From a virus: a DNA stretch of 64,000 nt. Positions 48,098-55,056 of this stretch are shown here, in pieces. The notes under the pieces were generated by a model, which had not been told where the DNA came from, did no database searches, and was given only the letters and a program-made list of their open reading frames with translations. Positions within the stretch are counted from its first letter, which is position 1. Each line of letters opens with the position of its first letter. Where the stretch lies: IMG/VR virus record IMGVR_UViG_3300044640_003674, positions 1 through 64,000 of that record. One strand, written 5' to 3'. The translations under genes and the position numbers were made by a program.

Positions 48098-50239
48098 TCA
48101 AGGCGCTCGTTTGGACAAGGCCTTGCCGACAGAGATCATGATGGTGCTCATGATCTCGACTTCATCGAGCTTGTCAGCGATCTTGTCGTTGAGCGACACG
48201 ACACGCTGACGGATGCCTTCGAAGTCGAAACCAGCATCAACAAGGATCATGGCGTAGCGCATCAGCATGTTGTTGCGATTGCCATCACCGATGTTGTTGA
48301 TCACCCAGCGCTCCAGGTTGTCCATGGATTGCTGGGAATCAAGCAGCTGCTTCCGCTCTTCGTTCTTGCTGGTCTTCGGGATGAAGGGCAAGGCATCGAG
48401 CAGCATCCCGTCGTTGTACTCATGGTGACCTGGGTGGGTCATCCACTTGCGAGCACGCTGAAGGGTTGCTTTGTCGATCGGGAACGGAAGCCAGTCGGCG
48501 ATGTTGCCCATGAACTCCTTGTAGTCCTTGGCGTCCATCTTCAGCTCATGACTCAGCGGCAGGATCACACGGAAGCGGTGCTCCTCTTCCGTATGGCGCT
48601 TCGTGGTGTAGATCAAGAACTTGTAGTCCTTGAGGAGCATCTTGGCTGTGTTGATGCTCACACCGCCGTCCACGTCGAACACTGCGAGGTTGAAGCCAGG
48701 AATGGCGTTGTCCTCGTTGCGGTAGCCACCGGTGAGATGGTGGGCAACCCAGTGATGGTCGGCAAGCTGCGTCAGGCGATGCAGCTGATCGAAAGGTGCA
48801 CGGACGTTCTGGTAGTCGGTGGTGATGTCAGCCGAGTAGCTGAGCACCATCTTCGACAAGTCAGTCTCCTTGAGCGTCTCACCACGCAAGAACTCGATGC
48901 CATCGCTGAAGGTCTTCTTGATGACGATGTTGTTCTTGTAGCCATAAGCCATGGCCATAGTGAGCAGCTCTTGGCGAGCACCTGCACCACCCTTGTAGAA
49001 GGGCAGATCTTCAGCCAGGTCAGCATGGGTCACATCCTGACCAACTGCAGCGATGTACTTCGCCAGCTTCACCCAGTTCTTGTCCCGTGTGAGCATCAGG
49101 GTGAAGGCCTCTCCCGAGTCTTCAGCCAGCTTGATGGCGTTGAACACATGCGCAGATGTGACTTCAGGTGCGTCGTCGATGAAGGCATAGCCTCCAGCCA
49201 ACTTCAGCACCTTGAAGGCACGCTCTGCCAGCTCTCGCTTCTGGATCTCCTGGTGCTCAGGGAGCTTCTCAGCACGGTCTTCACAGTGCAGTTGATACTC
49301 ATTGAGCAAGATGCAAGTTTCCTCGCTGATCACCAGCTGCTTGTTGGCATTGATGATGTCGGCCAGGTTCTCCAGTCGGTCGGCCAGCTGTTCGATGATC
49401 TTGGAGTTGGATTGACTCACACGATCGTCGTACATCTGCTTGGCTGTAGTGCGCTTGCGGTCAGCTCGACGCACATAGCCGAAGAAGCAGCGACGTGCAT
49501 AGCCAGTACTGAGCATGTCCATCAGACCTTCTTCAGCACGAGCACCGTCGAACAGCTTCTGAGGCACACCGAACATCAACAGGTTCGTCGGTGTCTTGCC
49601 CAGGATCTCTTCACTGCGAGTGTTCTCCGCAGTGTTCTTGATCAGCTTCTGTTTGATCTGGCCTTTGTCGTACAGCTCAATGAAGGTGTCGAAGACTTCC
49701 TGGTTGGCCACCAGGTTGTTGCCGACTTCATCCATGATCAGGTTGAGTGAGCCTGCATTGGCCATCAGGAGTTGATGACGCAGCTGCTTGACTGCTGGGC
49801 CGGTGCCAGAGTCGAAGCTGAACAGCGGAGGTCCGAGACGTTCGAATTCCTTGTTCAGCTTGGCGAGCTCATCGTCAGGGTCAGTGCCTTTACGAACGGC
49901 TCGCTTGTTGGCCAGCTTGGGCAGGTTCTGCTCAGCCAGCAACGGGAAGGTTTCATCGATGAAGCGGTTGCGGAACTGCTGGAGGATTTCGCCTTCCAGG
50001 ACGTTCATCGATTGCGTCTTGCCGTAGCCAGACGGTGCCAGGTTCAGCACGTACATATTGACCGGCACCTCACCCTTGTCAGGGGTAGCGATGGTGCACC
50101 GCATCTGTGCTGCTGCCAGGCAGAAGTAGTAGCCGGTCAGCAGGCGGAAGAACAGCGCGTCCTCGCGCTGGCTCTTCGCCTGCAAGATCCCCACGACCTG
50201 TTCGGACATGGGGTGGTAGGTCATCTCAGAGAAGTTCAT
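48098..50239 (-). CDS. Helicase-primase fusion: DUF3987-like ATPase plus AEP-type primase
   Basis: The first about 450 of 713 residues form a DUF3987-like helicase domain with Walker A at LAPSGYGKTQ (residues 68-77) and Walker B at LNLIMDEVGN (near 165). The C-terminal part looks like an archaeo-eukaryotic-type primase: FDVDG (Asp522, Asp524) carries two metal ligands, EHRFRVILPL (about 555-564) resembles the conserved strand, and RARKWM (near 597) carries basic residues. A PriCT-like tail (GDGNRNNMLMRYAMILVDAG) follows. The order, helicase first, is the reverse of T7 gp4. It is the N4 gp42-position replicative helicase and probably also makes primers. ATG 50239 follows CAAACC. Confidence 0.82.
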   Translation of the reverse strand: MNFSEMTYHPMSEQVVGILQAKSQREDALFFRLLTGYYFCLAAAQMRCTIATPDKGEVPVNMYVLNLAPSGYGKTQSMNVLEGEILQQFRNRFIDETFPLLAEQNLPKLANKRAVRKGTDPDDELAKLNKEFERLGPPLFSFDSGTGPAVKQLRHQLLMANAGSLNLIMDEVGNNLVANQEVFDTFIELYDKGQIKQKLIKNTAENTRSEEILGKTPTNLLMFGVPQKLFDGARAEEGLMDMLSTGYARRCFFGYVRRADRKRTTAKQMYDDRVSQSNSKIIEQLADRLENLADIINANKQLVISEETCILLNEYQLHCEDRAEKLPEHQEIQKRELAERAFKVLKLAGGYAFIDDAPEVTSAHVFNAIKLAEDSGEAFTLMLTRDKNWVKLAKYIAAVGQDVTHADLAEDLPFYKGGAGARQELLTMAMAYGYKNNIVIKKTFSDGIEFLRGETLKETDLSKMVLSYSADITTDYQNVRAPFDQLHRLTQLADHHWVAHHLTGGYRNEDNAIPGFNLAVFDVDGGVSINTAKMLLKDYKFLIYTTKRHTEEEHRFRVILPLSHELKMDAKDYKEFMGNIADWLPFPIDKATLQRARKWMTHPGHHEYNDGMLLDALPFIPKTSKNEERKQLLDSQQSMDNLERWVINNIGDGNRNNMLMRYAMILVDAGFDFEGIRQRVVSLNDKIADKLDEVEIMSTIMISVGKALSKRAP

Positions 50240-50263
50240 GGTTTGACGGGAGTTGAAAGTTGA

Positions 50264-51265
50264 TCAGGCGCCCATGAGCAGCTCACCATTGCGGATGAGC
50301 TCATCTTTCTGGGTGCATGCCAGGAATGCAGGGCAGTACTTGCAGGCAGTGACTTGTCCGGGCACTTCCTTGATAGCGCCCAGGCCTTTGCCTTCGGTGG
50401 TCATGTAGATCACTGCGTCTTGGCGGCTGTCGAAGTTCTTCGTGGAGCGCTTCGCAGTGACATCACCGTTCTTGTAGTACTTGAACTGAGGTTCAGAGCG
50501 CCACAGGTCTTCATCAGTGCAGGGAGGGATCTCTTCCTCCGGCGCATCGATGTAGGTTTCGATGGCGGCGATCTTGTTCTTGATGAAACGCTCGGTGTCT
50601 CCAAGGCTAAGCAAGGGGAACACCTGACGAACGAACGGCTTGGGTGGGTAGCCTGGCTCGATGCGGACCATTCCAGCCTTCCAGTCCGTGAACAGGTAGT
50701 GGATCTCCATCTCGTTCGCTGTGATCTTCTTGGGATCGAGCCAGCGATAGATGGAGCCCTGCTGGGTGTACTTGTCTGCGTTGACCTGGTTCTTGTAGGT
50801 GAAGGTACTGGTGCTCTTGAAGTCCTGCACCTTGCCTTCACCGATGAAGTCGAACTTACCGGTGATCGTCCACTTGCCGAGCTTGCGTTGGAGACGCTGC
50901 TCCAAGTAGACAGGGATCAGGTCCGGGTTCTTGGTCAGGAGATCTGCAGGAGGGTTGATTGCGATGCGATCGATGACACGCCTGGGATAGCCCAGGGATG
51001 TCATTGCCCTCACATAGTTGTCCTTCCAGGCACGCTCGATGGCGTCATGGATTGCGGCACCCAAGCGGTTCTTGAACTGAGCAGCCAACTCGGGCAGCCC
51101 TTCACCGGCAGGGATGCGTCCTGGCAGGATGACCTGACGCAGAGGCTTCAGCAGTGTGGTTGCACTGATGGTGAACGGATCATCGTTGTAGTCGTAGGAA
51201 TCACTGGCGAGAAACACTGCCAGCGCCAGTGGGACATCAGAGACATTGGCATATGTAGCCGCCAT
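50264..51265 (-). CDS. PD-(D/E)XK nuclease, Cas4/RecB-like (N4 gp43 type)
   Basis: The 333-residue protein carries a PD-(D/E)XK core: WTITGKFDFIGEGKVQDFKS, with Asp and Lys separated as required. Near the C-terminus it has CKYCPAFLACTQ, a Cys cluster like that of Cas4/AddB-type exonucleases that hold an iron-sulphur cluster. Such enzymes process double-strand ends and could generate strands for Sak4. It lies next to the helicase-primase. The leader CAAACCAAGGATTCCC precedes ATG 51265. Confidence 0.85.
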   Translation of the reverse strand: MAATYANVSDVPLALAVFLASDSYDYNDDPFTISATTLLKPLRQVILPGRIPAGEGLPELAAQFKNRLGAAIHDAIERAWKDNYVRAMTSLGYPRRVIDRIAINPPADLLTKNPDLIPVYLEQRLQRKLGKWTITGKFDFIGEGKVQDFKSTSTFTYKNQVNADKYTQQGSIYRWLDPKKITANEMEIHYLFTDWKAGMVRIEPGYPPKPFVRQVFPLLSLGDTERFIKNKIAAIETYIDAPEEEIPPCTDEDLWRSEPQFKYYKNGDVTAKRSTKNFDSRQDAVIYMTTEGKGLGAIKEVPGQVTACKYCPAFLACTQKDELIRNGELLMGA

Positions 51266-51289
51266 GGGAATCCTTGGTTTGGTGTTGAG

Positions 51290-51607
51290 TTACTTGAGGT
51301 GCTGGTTCAGTTGAAGCCAGCGGTTCAGGCTGTTCCTGGCTTCCTCGATGTCCTGGTAATCAGGGATTCCAGTTGAGGTTGAGCTAGACAGCAGGAGATT
51401 TCGGCTTGCGTGGTGGATGCAGCCGGATGGGTCATTGATGGCAAAGCGCTGATGTACTGAGAAGACATCGAACTGATTTGCATCAGGACGGGTTTCATCG
51501 GAGTCCTCTGTTGGGAACAGAGTGTTCTGCCTGCACATAGTGCAGAAGTCAGGACCTCCATCCGGTAGTAGTTCTGAACAACCGATTGACTTGCACTTGT
51601 GGACCAT
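51290..51607 (-). CDS. Small zinc-ribbon protein, 105 aa
   Basis: The N-terminus MVHKCKSIGCSELLPDGGPDF continues CTMCRQNTLF, giving C..C...C..C spacing suited to one zinc ion. A later HHASR element adds two histidines. The C-terminal part (EEARNSLNRWLQLNQHLK) is helical. It follows the ribonucleotide reductase gene across a hairpin. It is perhaps a DNA-binding accessory protein of the replication operon; the function is unknown. Confidence 0.72.
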   Translation of the reverse strand: MVHKCKSIGCSELLPDGGPDFCTMCRQNTLFPTEDSDETRPDANQFDVFSVHQRFAINDPSGCIHHASRNLLLSSSTSTGIPDYQDIEEARNSLNRWLQLNQHLK

Positions 51608-51646
51608 TTTTCTGAGAGAGAGAGTGGGACTGTGGGATTCGAAGAA

Positions 51647-51662
51647 GTGCCCCGGAGGGCAC
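51647..51662 (-). terminator. Hairpin after the ribonucleotide reductase gene
   Basis: GTGCCC pairs with GGGCAC around CGGA on the plus strand (TCCG in the leftward RNA). It starts 15 bases after the stop at 51677 and has a short T/C-rich flank (TTCTTCG). It could be a weak terminator; the loop is close to the GGA hairpin family. Confidence 0.5.
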
Positions 51663-51676
51663 CTCTTCAGGCTGGC

Positions 51677-53617
51677 TTAAAGCGCCAGTTCACAGGCTCC
51701 AGCCGTACAGGCCAGTTCCTTCGTGTTGACCGTGGCATCAGTCGTCTCGAAGTTGGCCAGGGCATCCCAGTCGAAGCTGGGCATGCGGGCCAGGAGCGCT
51801 TCGTACTCTTCCTTGCTGCACTCGGTGTAGGGTGCTTGCTTGTAGGAGTGATCGCTGTGAGGCAGGAAGCTCACACCGGCCAGTTCATCGAAGTGCTCGA
51901 AGACCCAGGCACCAACAGCCAGCCACTCGTGATCACGCACGTAGATCGTGTTGCTCACGTTGTGCTCGCTCCAGTGACGCTGGAACATCAGGTAATGCTC
52001 CAGCTGCTGGATGGCCGTGCGGTCATTACGGAAGACTGCATGCGCAGGTGCATTGACCGGGAAGCTGAACACCGTAGTGGTTGCTTCCTTGCCGAAGGCA
52101 GGCTCATGCGGGAAGCCCTGGCTGATCATCAGCTGGGTGAGCGGGTCCTTGTTGTCGCCACGCACCGTGCGGATGTAGTACTCCGCATAGCGCTCGTGCT
52201 TACCAGAGGCAGCGTCCACCAGTTGGCTGACCGTGCCAGAAGGCTTCACCGTGGTGATTGCCGCGGCAGGGTTGATGCCCAGCTTGGCAGCCCATTCAGC
52301 GTTGACTGCGATGGCATAGGCCTTCAGCTCTTCGAGCCACTGTGAGGCTTCAGCTGTCACTTGGCTCAGAACCTCGTGGTCCATGATGCCAGTCATCGAC
52401 ACACCGAGCAGACGCTCTTCTTCCTGGTTTCGCTTCCAGTCATCGCGCACGTAGCGGAACTGGGTGAGCATGGACTGGTAGGTGCCCATGATCGTGGCGA
52501 TTCGGACCTTCTCCTTCAGAGTGGCCAGGCTGTCACCAGCACGGACCACCACTTCAGTCAGGTTGCACAGGCCCTTGCTTCGCAGTGCGATCTCAGCGCA
52601 AGGATTGGTACCTGCGATCAGCGAAGCAATGCGACGACCGTTCTCAGCTGCCTTCTTCTGAGCTGCCTTGCGGTTGTAGATACCACGCTCACCGGACTTG
52701 CTCTCGATCAGAGCCAGCCATTCCTTCATGAAGATCTCGGCCTGGGGACGCTCGGTGTAGACAGCCGAGTTGTTGGCCAGAGCACGTTGCGGATCAGTGT
52801 TCCACCACTGACCTGACTTGGCCACACGCATGCGGTCATCAGACAGATTGCTCAGGCTGATCAGCGCACTGCGACGGACACCACCAACAACCACGATGTC
52901 AGCGATCTTGCACACCAGGTCATGGCATTCGATCGATGTCAGGCGGCGTCCCACCGCTGCCTTGAAGGTTTCGACAGCGAAGTTGAACAGGTCCACCAGA
53001 GGTTGAGGACCAGATGCACGACCACCGAAGGTCTTCAGCTTCTCACCGGCCTTGCGAACATTGCTGACATCCCACTTCGGGATCTTGCCGGCATACAGGT
53101 ACTGCAGCAGCTCACGCAGTGCATGTGCCCAGCCACCCTTGGAGTCACGGACCACGATGGTGTGATCCGCCTGAACCAGGTGCTCAGCCATCTCGACTTG
53201 GACCTTGCCGTCGATCAGCTTCACACCAGCACCCACGACTGGGAGCTTGGCAATGGACTGGCGTTCGACACTGAAGCCGACACCGGTGCCGCACATCAGG
53301 ATGTAGAGGATCTCATCGAAGGCACGCACATCGTCGACTGCGACGAAGCTGCAGTTGAAGCCAGCGATCGGATCACGTTCCAGTGCAGGTCCTGCGGTCA
53401 TCAAGGCACGCATGCTGGGCATGGCCTTGAGATTCAGGATGGAGTCGTAGATATCAGCCTTCGGGAAGTGAGGGAACTTGTTGTCGAAGTAGTCGACGTA
53501 GCGCTGAACAGTTTCAGGCCAGGTTTCACGACGACCATCTGCTTCACGCCAGCGCGCATAGCGGCTCTTGTGAATGTATTCCTGCATCTGGGTTGGGAGG
53601 TGGGGGGTATTGCTCAT
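51677..53617 (-). CDS. nrdJ: Class II ribonucleoside-triphosphate reductase, cobalamin-dependent
   Basis: This 646-residue reductase makes deoxyribonucleotides from ribonucleotides using adenosylcobalamin and needs no oxygen or separate radical subunit. The active-site cysteine pattern is visible: FNCSF near the start, GTNPCAEIALRSKGLCNLTE in the barrel (finger-loop Cys and Asn/Glu) and a C-terminal redox pair in ELACTAGACELAL. VGGVRRSALISLS is also typical. It is close to the monomeric Lactobacillus type, somewhat shorter. It depends on host vitamin B12. Leader: AGGAGC, then TTTTCAAACCA. Confidence 0.93.
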   Translation of the reverse strand: MSNTPHLPTQMQEYIHKSRYARWREADGRRETWPETVQRYVDYFDNKFPHFPKADIYDSILNLKAMPSMRALMTAGPALERDPIAGFNCSFVAVDDVRAFDEILYILMCGTGVGFSVERQSIAKLPVVGAGVKLIDGKVQVEMAEHLVQADHTIVVRDSKGGWAHALRELLQYLYAGKIPKWDVSNVRKAGEKLKTFGGRASGPQPLVDLFNFAVETFKAAVGRRLTSIECHDLVCKIADIVVVGGVRRSALISLSNLSDDRMRVAKSGQWWNTDPQRALANNSAVYTERPQAEIFMKEWLALIESKSGERGIYNRKAAQKKAAENGRRIASLIAGTNPCAEIALRSKGLCNLTEVVVRAGDSLATLKEKVRIATIMGTYQSMLTQFRYVRDDWKRNQEEERLLGVSMTGIMDHEVLSQVTAEASQWLEELKAYAIAVNAEWAAKLGINPAAAITTVKPSGTVSQLVDAASGKHERYAEYYIRTVRGDNKDPLTQLMISQGFPHEPAFGKEATTTVFSFPVNAPAHAVFRNDRTAIQQLEHYLMFQRHWSEHNVSNTIYVRDHEWLAVGAWVFEHFDELAGVSFLPHSDHSYKQAPYTECSKEEYEALLARMPSFDWDALANFETTDATVNTKELACTAGACELAL

Positions 53618-53639
53618 TGGTTTGAAAAGCTCCTGGTGA

Positions 53640-53673
53640 CAAAAAAAGCCAGTACCTCTGTAGAAGTACTGGC
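53640..53673 (-). terminator. Intrinsic terminator between thyX and reductase genes
   Basis: On the minus strand GCCAGTAC pairs with GTACTGGC around a 10-base loop and is followed by seven T. Expression of the reductase must come from read-through or an additional start downstream. Confidence 0.9.
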
Positions 53674-53697
53674 CCGATCCTTATGGATTCCATGAAG

Positions 53698-53712
53698 CAA
53701 CCCGGAGGGTTG
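53698..53712 (-). promoter_or_regulatory. GGA-loop hairpin after thyX
   Basis: CAACCC pairs with GGGTTG around GGA on the plus strand, with TGAAG as 5' flank. Like the hairpin at 13063 it precedes an intrinsic terminator, so it may be a paired terminator or a vRNAP-type signal. Confidence 0.4.
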
Positions 53713-53755
53713 TTGGAATCTATTCGGGGAACTGAGTTTACTGAATATCAGTTAC

Positions 53756-54514
53756 TCAGTATTCCCCGCGAGTCAAAGCTGCCCAGGAAACTGGGAACAA
53801 AGGAGCAATGATTTCATCGACCTGGCGAGCCAGCTCTTGAATCTCCTTCTGAGCGTGAGAGTCAGCCCGTTGGTTGTAGAAATTGGCGATGGCATACAGA
53901 GAGCCAGTCCAAACCCAGTTGACTTCACAGCCCTGGGGTAGGACGAAACGTGCCTGCTCAGGACAGATACCATCAGCCAGCATGTCCTCGTACATCTGGA
54001 TTGCCTTCTCGCAGCGGACCATGTAGGCATCCCTCCAGTGATTGCTGGAATGGTGAATATCACCAGAACCCTGCTTCACGTTCGCTGCCTTGGCTCGGAA
54101 GTACTCGGGCAGGTAGTAATCCGGCCTGGTCGAGATATAGCGACGGGATTCCTCGCTCTCAGTGAATCCGATCTTGTGTTTAAAAGCCTGGACCCGAATT
54201 GGGATTGGTGCCTGCATCCGCAAGGTGATGTGCGGGTGTGAAAACGGGACCCAGTGCTCGGGGATCTTGCGCAGGTAGGTGGCCAGTTCTTTGGCTTTCT
54301 CCCGTTCGTTAGGCTCACCGGGTGTCGCTCCCAGGTCTAGGAGTCGATTGATTAGGTATTCCCAATCCCCGCTCTGCATACCGCGAGCCAGGAACTGGAT
54401 CAGCTTGTTGTTCTGGTCTTCAGTGAAGTTCTCTGCCAGCTTGGCAAAACTCTGTCGAGCAAAGTTGGCAACATCACGGTCAGACAGGTAGTGATTCTCG
54501 TAAAGAGCTTTCAT
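53756..54514 (-). CDS. thyX: Flavin-dependent thymidylate synthase
   Basis: The 252-residue protein is a ThyX, which makes dTMP from dUMP with FAD, NADPH and methylene-tetrahydrofolate. The region KHKIGFTESEESRRY (residues 112-126) corresponds to the signature RHRxxSxxxxSxR; the two arginines are replaced by lysine but the SRRY part is kept. FSHPHITLRMQAPIPIRVQ precedes it, as in the family. It receives dUMP from dUTPase. N4 also encodes a ThyX. The ATG at 54514 is the first gene of the leftward operon, with a candidate hairpin promoter about 95 bases upstream. Confidence 0.9.
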   Translation of the reverse strand: MKALYENHYLSDRDVANFARQSFAKLAENFTEDQNNKLIQFLARGMQSGDWEYLINRLLDLGATPGEPNEREKAKELATYLRKIPEHWVPFSHPHITLRMQAPIPIRVQAFKHKIGFTESEESRRYISTRPDYYLPEYFRAKAANVKQGSGDIHHSSNHWRDAYMVRCEKAIQMYEDMLADGICPEQARFVLPQGCEVNWVWTGSLYAIANFYNQRADSHAQKEIQELARQVDEIIAPLFPVSWAALTRGEY

Positions 54515-54606
54515 GTACTGGTTTCAATTGGGTTGGTTTAAGGGATACAGGTATTCAACTCCTGTATAGTGATAACCAAGACTGAATAGTCAAGGTATTC
54601 GAGAAA

Positions 54607-54619
54607 ACGGCGGAGCCGT
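54607..54619 (-). promoter_or_regulatory. Best candidate N4-type vRNAP hairpin promoter, upstream of thyX
   Basis: ACGGC pairs with GCCGT around GGA on the plus strand, which would be the template for the leftward thyX operon, with GAAAA before the stem. From memory the N4 P2 promoter has a five-pair stem, a GGA loop and AAAA before the stem, all reproduced here. The hairpin lies about 95 bases upstream of the thyX start in the right orientation. Confidence 0.6.
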
Positions 54620-54648
54620 ATTAAGTCTCAATATTCATCTGAGGACGA

Positions 54649-55056
54649 ATGAAAACTTATAGCGTCACCCGCAAGTCGGACGGCCAGAAGGTCTACGAGT
54701 ACAGCCACACCGAGCCGCTTGACATGACGGGCTTCGAGTTCGCCACCCATGAGCATCTGGAGAAAGCCGACTCACCTGCGCCAGTTGCGCCACGCGGCCC
54801 GCGTCGTCTGACCAAGCAGCAGTTCATTGACCGCATGGGCGGACCAGCTCACAAAGCCATTCTGCAAATGGCTGATGTGAATCTGGATGTCCGGGCGTTC
54901 GTTCATCGGTTTGAGAATTTGACGCCCGATCCGGATGGCACCAGCGTCGACTTGGATGACCCGCGCACTATTGCCGGTGTGATCGCTATTGGCCCGGCTC
55001 TGGTCGCTGCAGGTGTGGTTTCTTCGGACTGGGCCGAGGGGGTGCTGAATGGCTGA
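54649..55056 (+). CDS. Hypothetical protein, first gene of the tail module
   Basis: The 135-residue protein (MKTYSVTRKSDGQKVYEYSH) has a small N-terminal beta unit. A basic, Pro-rich middle (PVAPRGPRRLTKQQFIDRMG) follows, and a hydrophobic, Gly/Ala-rich end (IAIGPALVAAGVVSSDWAEG). TGAGGACGA precedes the ATG. Such a protein next to tail-fibre genes could be a small connector or chaperone. Codon choice is unlike that of the head genes, sharing the look of the next gene. Confidence 0.7.
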   Translation: MKTYSVTRKSDGQKVYEYSHTEPLDMTGFEFATHEHLEKADSPAPVAPRGPRRLTKQQFIDRMGGPAHKAILQMADVNLDVRAFVHRFENLTPDPDGTSVDLDDPRTIAGVIAIGPALVAAGVVSSDWAEGVLNG

